The notes under the pieces were generated by a model. The model made no database searches. It was not told the DNA's origin and saw nothing but the letters and a program-made list of their open reading frames with translations. Shown one piece after another: positions 15,296 to 24,521 of a DNA stretch of 64,000 nucleotides. The stretch lies in the NCBI RefSeq assembly GCF_020010905.1, contig NZ_JAGJBY010000001.1, forward strand, positions 2,128,001 through 2,192,000, read 5' to 3'. The translations under genes were made by a program, and so were the position numbers. The DNA comes from Streptomyces acidiscabies (GTDB taxonomy: Bacteria; Actinomycetota; Actinomycetes; Streptomycetales; Streptomycetaceae). Position 1 is the stretch's first letter. Each line of letters begins with the position of its first letter.

Positions 15296-17074
15296 TTGCC
15301 GAGGAACAGCAGCAGCGGCGGTGTTCCCGGGCTTTTGGTGGCCGGGCGATATCGATTGGTCGAGAGTATTGGGCAGGGGGGAATGGGGCGGGTGTGGCGG
15401 GCCGCCGACGAAATCCTCGACCGCCTGGTCGCGGTGAAGGAAATACGCATCGACGGCACCGACGCGGAGGACACCAGGACCCGCCGCGAACGCACCCTGC
15501 GCGAGGCCCGCGCGACCGCCCGCATCGACCACCCCAACGTGGTCCGTGTCTACGACGTCGTCGACGAGGGCGAACTCCTGTGGATCGTCATGGAGTTGGT
15601 GCGGGGCCGCTCCCTGGAGCGGATCACCGTGGAGGACGGCCCCCTCGGCCCCGTCGCCGCCGCCAGGGTCGGCCTCGGACTCGTCGCCGCGCTCCAGCGG
15701 GTCCACGCGCGGGGCGTCCTGCACCGGGACATCAAACCCGGGAACGTCCTGGTCGAGGGCGACGGCGACCGGGTCGTCCTCACCGACTTCGGCATCGCCG
15801 CGATCCAGGACGCCAAGGCGCTCACGATGGTCGGCATGCTCGTCGGCTCCCCCGACTACATGGCCCCCGAGCGTATCTCCGGCCGCCCGCAGGGCCCGCC
15901 GTCCGACATCTGGTCGGTGGGAGCGACGCTGTGCGCGGCACTCGCCGGTCACTCACCCTTCGCGCGCGACACGACGATGGCGACGCTGCACGCGGTCCTG
16001 TACGAGGAGCCTCGACTCCCGGACGGCGCGGGGGAGTTGGGCGGGGTACTGGAACGGCTGCTGGCGAAGGAACCCGAAGGACGCCCGGACCTCGCCGAGT
16101 TGGAGACGGAGCTGCGCAGAGTGGCGTTCCCGGAACCGACGCCGACGGTACGGGTGGGGTTCGAGCCGGGGTACGGGGAGGCGCCGCAGGCAACACATAC
16201 GCCGCAGGCAATACAGCCACCGCAGGCAATGCAGGCACCGCAAGCAGCACAGGCACCGCAAGTACCTCAGCCGCCCCAGCCGACTCAGCTCCCCTACGCG
16301 TCACAACTCGCCCAAGCCGAGCCCGCCCAGGCCGAGTTGCCACCCCCGCCGTCACCCCACCCCGACCTCGCCACCACACCCCCACCCCCACCCGACCTCA
16401 CCACCACGCCGTTCTCCCGTCCGCCCAGGACACCCCCCTCCCCCTTCCCCCCACCCCCCACCACCCCCCAAGACCCACCCCGCCACCGCCGCACAACAGC
16501 CTTCGCCGCAGCCGGAGTAGCCGCGGTGGCCGCGATCATCGTCACCGCCGTCCTCCTCACCTCCGGCGGCGGCGCCGACAACGAAGCGACCGGCGCCACG
16601 ACAACCCCCGCCCCCACCCCCACAGTCGAGGGAACCACCCACCCCCGCACCCCACCCCCCGGCACCCACGAAGAAGCCGGCGGCTACGCCTGGAAGACCC
16701 CCGCCGGCTGGCGGCGGGACGTGAAGACCGGCGCCGAGGTCCACTACACGTCCCCCGACGGCACCCAGGAACTCCTCGCCAAGTCCGCCCTCGCACGCGG
16801 CACGTTGATCGACTCCTGGCGCAAGTCCGAGCAGGACGCGCACCGTGGCCAGAACTACCGCAAACTCCGCCTGGAGGAGACGGAGTTCAGAGGCAACCCG
16901 GCGGTCGTGTGGGAGTACACGTTCACCCTGAAGGGCACCCCCTGGCACGCCCGGCTCCTCGGGTTCGACCAGGACGGAAAGTCGTTCCAGGTCAACACGT
17001 GGTACCAGCCGGGCGTGGAGGAGAGTGCCCTCAAGGTCTACGAGGAGGTGAAGACGAGCTTCACCGTGCTGTGA
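15296..17074 (+). CDS. Ser/Thr protein kinase (Pkn/STK type, single-pass membrane)
   Basis: About 592 residues. The TTG at 15296 has AAGGGAG upstream at good spacing; GTG 15278 and GTG 15248 are alternatives. The kinase domain shows the Gly loop SIGQGGMGRVWRA, VAVKEI, the catalytic HRDIKPGNVLV, DFGIA, and YMAPERISG, so all catalytic residues are intact. A Pro/Gln/Ala-rich linker (about residues 285-400) contains imperfect PQA/PPQ repeats encoded by a short tandem repeat. A helix (AAGVAAVAAIIVTAVLLTS) then crosses the membrane, leaving a roughly 165-residue extracellular sensor domain. It overlaps the convergent permease by 14 nt. Confidence 0.9.
   Translation: MPRNSSSGGVPGLLVAGRYRLVESIGQGGMGRVWRAADEILDRLVAVKEIRIDGTDAEDTRTRRERTLREARATARIDHPNVVRVYDVVDEGELLWIVMELVRGRSLERITVEDGPLGPVAAARVGLGLVAALQRVHARGVLHRDIKPGNVLVEGDGDRVVLTDFGIAAIQDAKALTMVGMLVGSPDYMAPERISGRPQGPPSDIWSVGATLCAALAGHSPFARDTTMATLHAVLYEEPRLPDGAGELGGVLERLLAKEPEGRPDLAELETELRRVAFPEPTPTVRVGFEPGYGEAPQATHTPQAIQPPQAMQAPQAAQAPQVPQPPQPTQLPYASQLAQAEPAQAELPPPPSPHPDLATTPPPPPDLTTTPFSRPPRTPPSPFPPPPTTPQDPPRHRRTTAFAAAGVAAVAAIIVTAVLLTSGGGADNEATGATTTPAPTPTVEGTTHPRTPPPGTHEEAGGYAWKTPAGWRRDVKTGAEVHYTSPDGTQELLAKSALARGTLIDSWRKSEQDAHRGQNYRKLRLEETEFRGNPAVVWEYTFTLKGTPWHARLLGFDQDGKSFQVNTWYQPGVEESALKVYEEVKTSFTVL
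16186..16272 (+). repeat. Short tandem repeat encoding the PQA linker of the kinase
   Basis: Imperfect 15- to 18-nt units built on CCGCAGGCAA/CAGGCACCG encode successive P-Q-A-x-x-x-P-Q-A blocks. They lie in the proline-rich juxtamembrane linker, a place where length variation is tolerated. Boundaries are approximate. Confidence 0.5.
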
Positions 17075-18491
17075 CGCCGTCCCGCGCGCGCAGCCGCGAC
17101 TTCACGACGGCCACGGCGAGCACCCCGGCCGCGACGAGCAGCGACAACAGCACCGTCGTACGCCCGTCGTGCTCCGTATCGGTCAGCATGTAACCGAGCA
17201 CGAACACGATCAACCCGACCGTCGCCCACGTCAGATACGGGTACAGCCACATCTTCACGACGAGCTTCTCCGGCGCCTCGGCCTGGATGATCTTCCGCAT
17301 CCGCAGCTGCGAGAGGCAGATGACCAGCCACACGAACAGGGCGACGGCGCCGGAGGAGTTGACCAGGAACAGGAACACCGAGTCCGGGTACGCGTAGTTG
17401 AAGAACACCGCGACGAACCCGAACACCACGGACGACAGGATCGCCGCCAGCGGCACACCCCGCGAGGTGGTCCGCGCGAACGCCTTCGGCGCGTCCCCGC
17501 GCTGGCCGAGCGAGAACGCCATCCTGGACGCCGTGTACAGACCGGAGTTGAGACACGACAGCACCGACGTCAGCACGATGAAGTTCATGATCTGCCCGGC
17601 GTGCGCGATGCCGAGGGAGTCGAGCGCCGCGACGTACGACCCCTCCTCCTTGATCGACGGGTCGTTCCACGGCAGCAGCGTCACCACCACGAAGATCGAC
17701 CCCAGGTAGAACACCGCGATCCGCCAGATCACACTGTTCGTCGCCTTCGTCACCGCCTGCTGCGGGTTCTCCGACTCACCCGCCGCCAGCGTCGGGATCT
17801 CACTCCCCATGAAGGAGAAGACGACGAGCAGTACGCCGGTGAGGATCGCCCCGGCGCCGTTCGGCAGGAAGCCGCCGTGGTCCGTGAGGTTCCCGAGCCC
17901 CGCCTTGTCGCTGTCCACACCCGGCAGCACCCCGAACACCGCGAGCCCGCCGACCACGATGAACGCGCCGATCGCGACGACCTTGATCCCGGCGAACCAG
18001 AACTCGAACTCGCCGTACGAGCCGACCGAGACCAGGTTCGTGGCGGTCAGCACGATCATCACGATCAGCGCCCAGCCCCACTGGGGCACGGCGGGGATCC
18101 ACGACTCCAGGATCTTCGCCCCGGCCGTCGCCTCCACCGCCAGCACCACGACCCAGAAGAACCAGTACAGCCAGCCGATCGTGAACCCCGCCCACGGACC
18201 GAGCGCGCGGTCCGCGTGCGCCGAGAACGAACCCGACGTCGGGTTCGCCACGGACATCTCACCCAGCATCCGCATCACCAACACCACGAGCGTGCCGACG
18301 AGCGCGTACGACAGGAGGATGCCGGGCCCCGCTGTCGCGATGCCGGTGCTCGACCCGACGAACAGACCGGCGCCGATCACCCCGCCGATCGCGATCATCG
18401 ACAGGTGCCGGTTCTTCAGTCCCGCCTGGAGACCGGGGCCGGGTTCCTGGGGGTTCTCGGGAGCCTTGGAGAGAGTCGGGGGCGAAGTCAT
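17061..18491 (-). CDS. Amino-acid permease (APC superfamily, GABA-permease-like), second copy
   Basis: 476 residues; the ATG at 18491 has AAAGGACG upstream, and the open frame to 18683 is non-conserved. It carries the same blocks as the permease at 12061-13425: LKNRHLSMIAIGGVIGAGLFVGSSTG, MRMLGEMSVANPTSGSFSAHADRALGPWAGF and YGEFEFWFAGIKVVAIG. About 12 helices. The two are clearly paralogues but diverge in helix 1 and the C-terminal tail, suggesting different substrates. Its end overlaps the kinase stop by 14 nt. Confidence 0.88.
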   Translation of the reverse strand: MTSPPTLSKAPENPQEPGPGLQAGLKNRHLSMIAIGGVIGAGLFVGSSTGIATAGPGILLSYALVGTLVVLVMRMLGEMSVANPTSGSFSAHADRALGPWAGFTIGWLYWFFWVVVLAVEATAGAKILESWIPAVPQWGWALIVMIVLTATNLVSVGSYGEFEFWFAGIKVVAIGAFIVVGGLAVFGVLPGVDSDKAGLGNLTDHGGFLPNGAGAILTGVLLVVFSFMGSEIPTLAAGESENPQQAVTKATNSVIWRIAVFYLGSIFVVVTLLPWNDPSIKEEGSYVAALDSLGIAHAGQIMNFIVLTSVLSCLNSGLYTASRMAFSLGQRGDAPKAFARTTSRGVPLAAILSSVVFGFVAVFFNYAYPDSVFLFLVNSSGAVALFVWLVICLSQLRMRKIIQAEAPEKLVVKMWLYPYLTWATVGLIVFVLGYMLTDTEHDGRTTVLLSLLVAAGVLAVAVVKSRLRARDGVTAR

Positions 18492-18692
18492 GGGGACGTC
18501 CTTTGCGCGGCGTGGGGGAGGGGAGAGGGGTGCGGGTGCTGGCGGCCAGTGAAACGGAGGCGGGGCACGGGGTGTACCTGCCATTAAGGATCGGCGACAA
18601 CTGTGATCTGGACGTTTCGTCGAATTACCGGTGTGTGCCGCCCGACGCCCACCCCTGACCCTCCCCAGCAACCCGCATGTCACACTCGTCCC

Positions 18693-19178
18693 ATGCGTGT
18701 GTACCTAGGCTCCGACCATGCCGGCTACGAACTCAAGAACCACCTCGTCGACTGGCTCAAGGCAGCCGGCCACGACCCCGTCGACTGCGGCCCCCACATC
18801 TACGACGCCCAGGACGACTACCCCCCGTTCTGCCTCCGGGCAGCCGAACGCACCGCGTCCGACCCGGACTCCCTGGGCATCGTCATCGGCGGCTCGGGCA
18901 ACGGCGAACAGATCGCCGCGAACAAGGTGAAGGGCGTAAGGGCGGCCCTGGCCTGGAGCGCGGAAACGGCGTCCCTCGGCCGCCAGCACAACAACGCGAA
19001 CGTCATCGCGGTAGGCGCCCGCATGCACACGCAGGACGAGGCCACGACCTTCGTCGAAACCTTCCTGGCGACCCCTTTCTCGAGTGACGAACGCCACATC
19101 CGCCGAATCGACATGCTGAGCGAGTACGAAACGACGGGCGACCTCCCGGAGATCCCCGCACACCACCCGCAGCAGTAG
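18693..19178 (+). CDS. rpiB: Ribose-5-phosphate isomerase B
   Basis: 161 residues starting MRVYLGSDHAGYELKNHL at 18693. It interconverts ribose-5-phosphate and ribulose-5-phosphate in the pentose phosphate pathway. The active-site loop reads GGSGNGEQIAANKVKGVRAAL: like the mycobacterial enzyme it has Glu where the E. coli RpiB loop has the catalytic Cys. ARQHNNAN-type and MLSEYE segments are as expected, though the first here begins G-R-Q-H-N-N-A-N. No ribosome site is visible; a weak -10 (CACACT) ends 6 nt before the ATG, so the message may be leaderless. The fpg-like gene follows after 69 nt and may be cotranscribed. Confidence 0.93.
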   Translation: MRVYLGSDHAGYELKNHLVDWLKAAGHDPVDCGPHIYDAQDDYPPFCLRAAERTASDPDSLGIVIGGSGNGEQIAANKVKGVRAALAWSAETASLGRQHNNANVIAVGARMHTQDEATTFVETFLATPFSSDERHIRRIDMLSEYETTGDLPEIPAHHPQQ

Positions 19179-19247
19179 GGAGAGCAGGGGGCCGGACGGC
19201 CCCCTCTCGACGCCGGTCCGCACCTTCGAACAAGAAGAGGAAGCGCT

Positions 19248-20057
19248 GTGCCAGAAGGTCACACGATCCACCGCCTGGCACAGGACTACGCAGCCCGCTT
19301 CCAAGGCACCACCCCCGAAGTGACCAGCCCCCAGGGCAAGTTCTCCGACGCCGCCCCCCTCCTCACGCGTACGGAACTGACCTCCACCGAGGCCCACGGC
19401 AAACACCTCTTCCTGGCCTTCCGGCATGCGCACTGGATCCACATCCACCTGGGCCTCTTCGGCAAGGTCACCTTCGGAGACACCCCCGCACCCCCACCCA
19501 CGGACACCACCCGCCTCCGCCTGGCGAACAGGACGTCGTACGTGGACCTGAAGGGCCCGACGACCTGCGCCCTGATCACCCCGGAGGAGAAGGCGGCGAT
19601 ACACGACCGCCTGGGCCCGGACCCCCTCAGGGACGACGCGACCCCGGACACGGCGTACGACAGAATCCACCGCAGCCGGACGACGATCGCGGCCCTCCTC
19701 CTGGACCAGAAGATCATCGCGGGAGTCGGCAACGTGTACCGGGCGGAAGTCCTGTTCCGCCACAACATCGACCCGTACCGCCAGGGCAAGGACCTCACGA
19801 AGCCGGAGTGGGACGGCATCTGGACGGACCTGGTGGACCTGATGCGGGAGGGCGTGAAGAACAACCGCATCGACACGGTCCGCCCCCAGCACACCCCCGA
19901 GGCGATGAACCGCCCCCCGAGGGTGGACGACCACGGCGGCGAGGTCTACGTCTACCGCCGCACGAACCAGCCGTGCCACCTCTGCGGCACGAAGATCCGC
20001 ACAGCGGACCTCTCGAACCGCAACCTCTTCTGGTGCCCGACTTGCCAACAGGCGTGA
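19248..20057 (+). CDS. Fpg/Nei family DNA glycosylase (endonuclease VIII-like)
   Basis: 269 residues from a GTG at 19248 with GAAGAGGAAG before it. The N-terminus MPEGHTIHRLAQ gives, after Met removal, the catalytic Pro and neighbouring Glu of the family; the H rather than L at residue 5 is typical of Nei-type enzymes. The helix-two-turn-helix segment LLDQKIIAGVGNVYRAEVLF binds DNA, and CHLCG with CPTC at the end is the zinc finger. It removes oxidised bases by beta,delta-elimination. Whether it is Nei1 or Nei2 cannot be told from sequence alone. Confidence 0.92.
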   Translation: MPEGHTIHRLAQDYAARFQGTTPEVTSPQGKFSDAAPLLTRTELTSTEAHGKHLFLAFRHAHWIHIHLGLFGKVTFGDTPAPPPTDTTRLRLANRTSYVDLKGPTTCALITPEEKAAIHDRLGPDPLRDDATPDTAYDRIHRSRTTIAALLLDQKIIAGVGNVYRAEVLFRHNIDPYRQGKDLTKPEWDGIWTDLVDLMREGVKNNRIDTVRPQHTPEAMNRPPRVDDHGGEVYVYRRTNQPCHLCGTKIRTADLSNRNLFWCPTCQQA

Positions 20058-20194
20058 CCACACCGAGCCACTCCACCCCGAACCACCCCAACCCGGGACG
20101 ACAGATCGAATTTCGCCCTCCCCGCCCACGAACCGCTCTCCATGAAGTTCACTGGGAGGTCAAACCTCGGACGGGGGACAAGTGGGACCTCCCG

Positions 20195-20223
20195 TGCCAA
20201 GCGGCGGGTTGGATGGATAGGGT
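20195..20223 (+). promoter_or_regulatory. Promoter of the PP2C gene (near-leaderless)
   Basis: TAGGGT at 20218-20223 is a good -10; a weak -35 (TGCCAA, 20195-20200) lies 17 nt upstream. The ATG at 20233 is 9 nt beyond the -10 and has no ribosome site, so transcription should begin within a few bases of the start codon. Confidence 0.55.
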
Positions 20224-20232
20224 CCCGAACTA

Positions 20233-21414
20233 ATGGCAGCAGGACGACAGCGGCGCGCGGAAGCCGAGACGTTCACGGCCCGGTTGAGGCATCTGATGCA
20301 CCGGGTCCGCACCGGCCTGCGCAGAAGCGCGGTGGACTACTTCAGGGGCGACGGCTCGGACTGGATAGCGCTGGCCGGCCTCCTGCTCACGGTCCCGGTC
20401 ATCATGATGGCGACCCTGGCGAACTCGGTGTGGTTCTCCCCGGCGGCCCTGGTCCTCCCGATCGTGGCCGGCGGCCTCCTGCTGCGCCCCTCCAGCCTGC
20501 TGGCCCTGTACGCGGCGGCGGCGACGGCCCTGATCATCGAGTCGGTGCGCCTCGGCCCGTACACGGAGGGCCCGTCGCGGGTGACCCCCGGCGTGGTCCT
20601 GGTGGTCGCGGCGTGCGGCTTCTTCGGCCTGCTGATCGCCCAGTTCCGCAGCAGGGTCGGCGTCCCGTGGCGGCGGGGCGGCACGATGCTGTTCGACCTG
20701 CGCGAACGCATCCGCGTACAGAGCAAGCTCCCGAAGCTCCCCCCGGGCTGGCACCGCGAGATGGCGCTGCGCCCGGCGGGCGGCCAGTCCTTCTCGGGCG
20801 ACTTCGTGGTGGCCGCGCGCACCAACGGCGGCCGGACGATGGAGGTCGTCCTCACGGACGTGTCCGGCAAGGGCATGGACGCGGGATCGAGGGCCCTCCT
20901 CCTGTCCGGCGCGTTCGGCGGCCTCCTCGGCTCCCTGCCCCCGCACGCCTTCCTCCCGGCCGCGAACGGCTACCTCCTGCGCCAGGACTGGGACGAGGGC
21001 TTCGCGACCTCCATCCACCTGGTCCTGGACCTCGACTCGGGCGACTACGAGCTGTACTCGGCGGGCCACCCGCCGGGCCTCCAGCTCAGCGCGGGCAGCG
21101 GACGCTGGGAGGAGAAGGCGGCGGAAGGCCCCCTCCTCGGCGTCTACGAGGGCGCCCAGTTCGACCCGGTGAAGGGCTCCCTGCGCCCCGGCGACGTCCT
21201 GATGCTCTTCACGGACGGCCTGGTGGAGACCTCCGACCGCGACATCGTCGAAGGCATAGACCGCCTCACCGGCGAGGCCGACCGCTACGTCGCGGGCGGC
21301 TTCCAGGGCGCCGCCTGGCACTTGATCGAGGCGGTGGCGAAGGACGTCAACGACGACCGGGCCCTCCTCCTGGTCTGCCGCGAGGGCCCCACGGCGTCGT
21401 CGGCGCGCTTTTGA
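20233..21414 (+). CDS. Membrane PP2C-family (SpoIIE-type) Ser/Thr phosphatase
   Basis: 393 residues. The N-terminal third has about four membrane helices (residues about 45-140). The C-terminal two thirds is a PPM/SpoIIE domain with the metal-binding elements GDFVVAAR, VVLTDVSGKGMDA, YSAGHPPGLQL and LMLFTDGLVETSD. Such phosphatases activate anti-anti-sigma factors by dephosphorylation, antagonising RsbW-like kinases. One of those is encoded at 451-876, but nothing links the two directly. No sensor PAS or GAF domain is present. Confidence 0.9.
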   Translation: MAAGRQRRAEAETFTARLRHLMHRVRTGLRRSAVDYFRGDGSDWIALAGLLLTVPVIMMATLANSVWFSPAALVLPIVAGGLLLRPSSLLALYAAAATALIIESVRLGPYTEGPSRVTPGVVLVVAACGFFGLLIAQFRSRVGVPWRRGGTMLFDLRERIRVQSKLPKLPPGWHREMALRPAGGQSFSGDFVVAARTNGGRTMEVVLTDVSGKGMDAGSRALLLSGAFGGLLGSLPPHAFLPAANGYLLRQDWDEGFATSIHLVLDLDSGDYELYSAGHPPGLQLSAGSGRWEEKAAEGPLLGVYEGAQFDPVKGSLRPGDVLMLFTDGLVETSDRDIVEGIDRLTGEADRYVAGGFQGAAWHLIEAVAKDVNDDRALLLVCREGPTASSARF

Positions 21415-21543
21415 GCCAGGGCGGCGGACGGCACGGACAAGGCTGTACAGAACGGATTTGTGACCAACACCCCGCATGACATGCGCCTGTTGGTGGCACG
21501 ATGCTCTCGGGAGAGCGAACCGACCTAGGGCGTGTGATCAGTC

Positions 21544-21738
21544 ATGGCCATTTCTCTGTCAGTGGTGCTGTTGTTGGCGATCGTCCTGGTGGTCATGATC
21601 CGCAGCGGAAGCATCAAGGGCGGTCCGGCGGTCGTCGCCGTCCTCTTCGGCTTCTTCCTCGCCTCGACCGGCCTGGCGCCGACGATAAACGACCTCATGA
21701 ACTCGATCACGAAGGCGATCGCGGACATCAACTTCTGA
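21544..21738 (+). CDS. Small conserved two-helix membrane protein
   Basis: 64 residues, MAISLSVVLLLAIVLVVMIRSG, with helices at about 4-18 and 27-43 and an amphipathic C-terminus NDLMNSITKAIADINF. I recognise it only as a short membrane protein of the type conserved in this neighbourhood in Streptomyces. No ribosome site is obvious. It lies between the phosphatase gene and the tRNA-Gly terminator. Confidence 0.55.
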   Translation: MAISLSVVLLLAIVLVVMIRSGSIKGGPAVVAVLFGFFLASTGLAPTINDLMNSITKAIADINF

Positions 21739-21760
21739 GCGGACACCGGCTTCTGGCAAG

Positions 21761-21799
21761 ACAAAAGCCGGACCAGGAGGGTCAACCTCCGGTCCGGCT
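21761..21799 (-). terminator. Terminator of the tRNA-Gly gene
   Basis: Stem AGCCGGACC (21766-21774) with GGTCCGGCT (21791-21799), continued by GGAGG/CCTCC with one bulged A. On the minus strand the hairpin is followed by TTTTG, the correct side for the tRNA transcript. Confidence 0.8.
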
Positions 21800-21814
21800 C
21801 GGGCCGTTGAAGAG

Positions 21815-21885
21815 AGCGGGCGACGGGAATCGAACCCGCGTAGCCAGTTTGGAAGACTGGGGCTCTACCATTGAGCTACGCCCGC
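21815..21885 (-). tRNA. tRNA-Gly (anticodon TCC)
   Basis: 71 nt on the minus strand folds as a cloverleaf: acceptor GCGGGCG/CGCCCGC, D arm GCTC-AATGGTA-GAGC, anticodon arm CCAGT-CTTCCAA-ACTGG with TCC, and T arm GCGGG-TTCGATT-CCCGT. The discriminator base is U; CCA is not encoded. Confidence 0.96.
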
Positions 21886-22031
21886 ACAGAGCGCGCCGCA
21901 GGTCAGAGAAGCCCGCGACACAGGAGCATCGTAGCGGCTGATCCCCCTCCACCGCACACCCCTTCCAGGGCCTGCGGCGAATGCGGCAGCCGGACCGCGT
22001 CCGGGCATGTACCCTACGTGTCGCACCGGCA

Positions 22032-22108
22032 CGGGGTATGGCGCAGCTTGGTAGCGCGTCCGCTTTGGGAGCGGAAGGCCGTGGGTTCAAATCCCGCTAC
22101 CCCGACCA
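22032..22108 (+). tRNA. tRNA-Pro (anticodon TGG), CCA encoded
   Basis: Acceptor CGGGGTA (22032-22038) with TACCCCG (22098-22104), anticodon arm TCCGC-TTTGGGA-GCGGA containing TGG, T arm GTGGG-TTCAAAT-CCCGC. Discriminator A at 22105 followed by an encoded CCA. It lies 170 nt upstream of tig. Confidence 0.96.
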
Positions 22109-22277
22109 TTTACGCGATCACCTCGGTGATCGGCTTTGGGGGGCCTCGGCGGCTGCGGTTACTATGCAGGCTGCACGCCCGTGTCTCTCACTCTCTGGAA
22201 GTCTCCGGGCGGCGATCGGCCGGACCAATCGAGGTCCCGGCGGAACCCAAGAAGTCAGCCCCCAAGGAGACCGAACC

Positions 22278-23660
22278 GTGAAGAGCGCCGTGGAGACCCT
22301 GAACCCGACTCGGGTTCGGCTCAGCATCGAGGTGCCCTTCGAGGAGCTCAAGGACAGCCTCGACGCGGCGTACAAGAAGATCAACCAGCAGGTCACGGTC
22401 AAGGGCTTCCGCAAGGGCAAGATCCCGGCCCGGATCATCGACCAGCGCTTCGGCCGCGGTGCGGTGCTGGAGGAGGCCGTCAACGACGCCCTCCCGAAGT
22501 TCTACACCGAAGCCGTGAACGAGGCCGAGCTGAGCGTCCTGGGCCAGCCCGAGGTCGACATCACGGAGCTGAAGGACGGCGAGACGCTGAACTTCACCGC
22601 CGAGGTCGACGTCCGTCCCGCCCTCGAACTCCCCGCGGACTTCTCCTCCATCGAGGTCGAGGTCGACGCGGTCGAGGTCACCGACGAGGACATCGAGAAG
22701 TCGGTCGAGCAGCTGCGTGAGCGCTTCGCCTCCACCTCCCCGGTGGAGCGCGCCGCCGAGGACGGCGACGTCGTGACCGTCGACCTGGAGGCCAAGGTCG
22801 ACGGCGAGGTGCTGGAGGACGGCATCGCCAACGGCGTCTCCTACACCATCGGCTCCGGCGAGCTGCTGGAAGGCATCGACGACGCCGTCAAGGGCCTGGA
22901 GGCCGGTGGCGAGGCCACCTTCGCCTCCGAGCTGAAGGGCGGCACCGGCGCGGGCAAGGAGGCCGAGGTCACCGTCAAGGTCACCCAGGTCGCCGCCCGT
23001 GAACTCCCCGAGCTGGACGACGAGTTCGCGCAGCTCGCCTCGGAGTTCGACACGCTGGAGGAGCTGAAGGCGGACAGCCGCAAGCGCCTGGAGAACATGA
23101 AGCAGTACGACCAGGCCACGCAGGCCCAGGAGCGCGTCCTGGAGAAGCTCCTCGACATCGTCGAGGTGCCGGTGCCCGAGAAGCTCCTCGAAGAGGAGAT
23201 CAACACCCGCAAGCACAACCTGGAGCACCACCAGCTGCCCCAGATGGGTCTCGAGCTCGACAAGTACCTGGAGCTCCAGGGCAAGACCGCCGAGGAGTTC
23301 GACACCGAGACCCGTGACGCCGCGGTCAAGGGCATCAAGACCCAGTTCGTCCTCGACGAGCTGACCAAGCGCGAGAAGCTCTCCGTGAACCAGGAAGAGC
23401 TGACCGAGCACCTGATGCGCCGCGCCGCCTCCTCCGGCATGTCCCCGGACCAGTTCGCGCAGGCCGTCGTCGAGGGCAACCAGGTCCAGCTGCTCGTCGG
23501 CGAGGTCGCCCGCGGCAAGGCCCTCGCGCTCGTCGTCGAGTCCGCGACGGTCAAGGACACCAACGGCGAGGTCATCGACCTCGACGACGAAGAGGATGAG
23601 GAAGAGGCCACCGAGGACGCTGCCGTCGAGGCCGCTTCCGAGGAGAAGGCCGACGCCTGA
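22278..23660 (+). CDS. tig: Trigger factor, ribosome-associated chaperone
   Basis: 460 residues from a GTG at 22278, with AAGGAGA eight bases upstream. The N-terminal domain holds the ribosome-docking signature [18 protein letters not shown]. The middle FKBP-like PPIase domain starts near [18 protein letters not shown]. The C-terminal helical chaperone domain is followed by a very acidic tail ([16 protein letters not shown]). It binds nascent chains at the ribosome exit. Genomic linkage to clpP1/clpP2/clpX places folding and degradation together. It has its own terminator at 23682. Confidence 0.97.
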   Translation: MKSAVETLNPTRVRLSIEVPFEELKDSLDAAYKKINQQVTVKGFRKGKIPARIIDQRFGRGAVLEEAVNDALPKFYTEAVNEAELSVLGQPEVDITELKDGETLNFTAEVDVRPALELPADFSSIEVEVDAVEVTDEDIEKSVEQLRERFASTSPVERAAEDGDVVTVDLEAKVDGEVLEDGIANGVSYTIGSGELLEGIDDAVKGLEAGGEATFASELKGGTGAGKEAEVTVKVTQVAARELPELDDEFAQLASEFDTLEELKADSRKRLENMKQYDQATQAQERVLEKLLDIVEVPVPEKLLEEEINTRKHNLEHHQLPQMGLELDKYLELQGKTAEEFDTETRDAAVKGIKTQFVLDELTKREKLSVNQEELTEHLMRRAASSGMSPDQFAQAVVEGNQVQLLVGEVARGKALALVVESATVKDTNGEVIDLDDEEDEEEATEDAAVEAASEEKADA

Positions 23661-23681
23661 TCGGTAGCAGACTGACGACGG

Positions 23682-23707
23682 GCCCCGGGTTCTTGCGAAC
23701 CCGGGGC
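23682..23707 (+). terminator. Terminator of tig
   Basis: An 11-bp perfect stem GCCCCGGGTTC (23682-23692) with GAACCCGGGGC (23697-23707) and a TTGC tetraloop, 21 nt after the tig stop; followed by TCGTTCGTTCG rather than a pure T-run. Confidence 0.85.
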
Positions 23708-23746
23708 TCGTTCGTTCGTTTCCGGTCTTTGAGGGGCGCGGGTCTA

Positions 23747-23804
23747 CGCCCCCGGCGAACACCAACCTTTGCGGGATTCCCTGGAGGGACCCGCGCGTTA
23801 GGGT
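23747..23804 (+). promoter_or_regulatory. clpP1 upstream region: candidate ClgR site and -10
   Basis: The minus strand at 23760-23747 reads GTTCGCCGGGGGCG, close to the Streptomyces ClgR motif (GTTCGCT-N5-GCG) but with one base less spacing. TAGGGT at 23799-23804 is a -10 candidate about 40 nt downstream, a suitable distance for an activator. Both assignments are tentative. Confidence 0.35.
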
Positions 23805-23900
23805 CCATGAACAGGGCCTGCGTTATCGGCTGAACCGCCGGAGGCCCCGCAGGGAAACGCGAGACGGCCCGGCGCCGTCGTAAGACGAGCAGGTGGATAC

Positions 23901-24521
23901 GTGACGAATCTGATGCCCTCCGCCGCCGGTGAGCCCTCCATCGGTGGTGGCCTCGGCGACCATGTCTACAACCGACTGCTCAACGAGCGGATCATCTTCC
24001 TCGGCCAGCCGGTGGACGACGACATCGCGAACCGGATCACCGCGCAGCTGCTGCTTCTCGCAGCCGCGGACCCCGAGAAGGACATCAACCTCTACATCAA
24101 CAGCCCCGGCGGCTCGATCACGGCCGGCATGGCGATCTACGACACGATGCAGTTCATCAAGAACGACGTGATGACCATCGCGATGGGCCTGGCCGCCTCC
24201 ATGGGACAGTTCCTCCTCAGTGCGGGCACCCCGGGCAAGCGCTTCGCGCTCCCGAACGCCGAGATCCTGATCCACCAGCCGTCCGCCGGCCTCGCCGGTT
24301 CGGCCTCGGACATCAAGATCCACGCCGAGCGTCTCCTCCACACGAAGAAGCGCATGGCCGAGCTGACGTCCCTCCACACCGGCCAGTCCGTCGAGCAGAT
24401 CACCCGCGACTCGGACCGCGACCGCTGGTTCGACCCGGAAGAGGCCAAGGAATACGGCCTCATCGACGACGTCATCGCCACGGCCGCCGGCATGCCGGGC
24501 GGCGGCGGCACCGGGGTGTAG
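23901..24521 (+). CDS. clpP1: ATP-dependent Clp protease proteolytic subunit ClpP1
   Basis: 206 residues from a GTG at 23901. The serine-protease triad is S100 (in GLAASMGQF), H125 (in ILIHQPSAG) and D174 (in RDRWFD); the handle region [18 protein letters not shown] is typical. ClpP1 and ClpP2 form a heteromeric tetradecamer fed by ClpX or ClpC; in Streptomyces this pair affects differentiation. The first ~15 residues are probably a processed propeptide. clpP2 follows after 243 nt. Confidence 0.96.
   Translation: MTNLMPSAAGEPSIGGGLGDHVYNRLLNERIIFLGQPVDDDIANRITAQLLLLAAADPEKDINLYINSPGGSITAGMAIYDTMQFIKNDVMTIAMGLAASMGQFLLSAGTPGKRFALPNAEILIHQPSAGLAGSASDIKIHAERLLHTKKRMAELTSLHTGQSVEQITRDSDRDRWFDPEEAKEYGLIDDVIATAAGMPGGGGTGV

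Noticed and set aside
22109-22277. A further RNA gene between tRNA-Pro and tig
   Set aside because: No cloverleaf or terminator could be made from this 169-nt stretch; it is best read as the tig leader.
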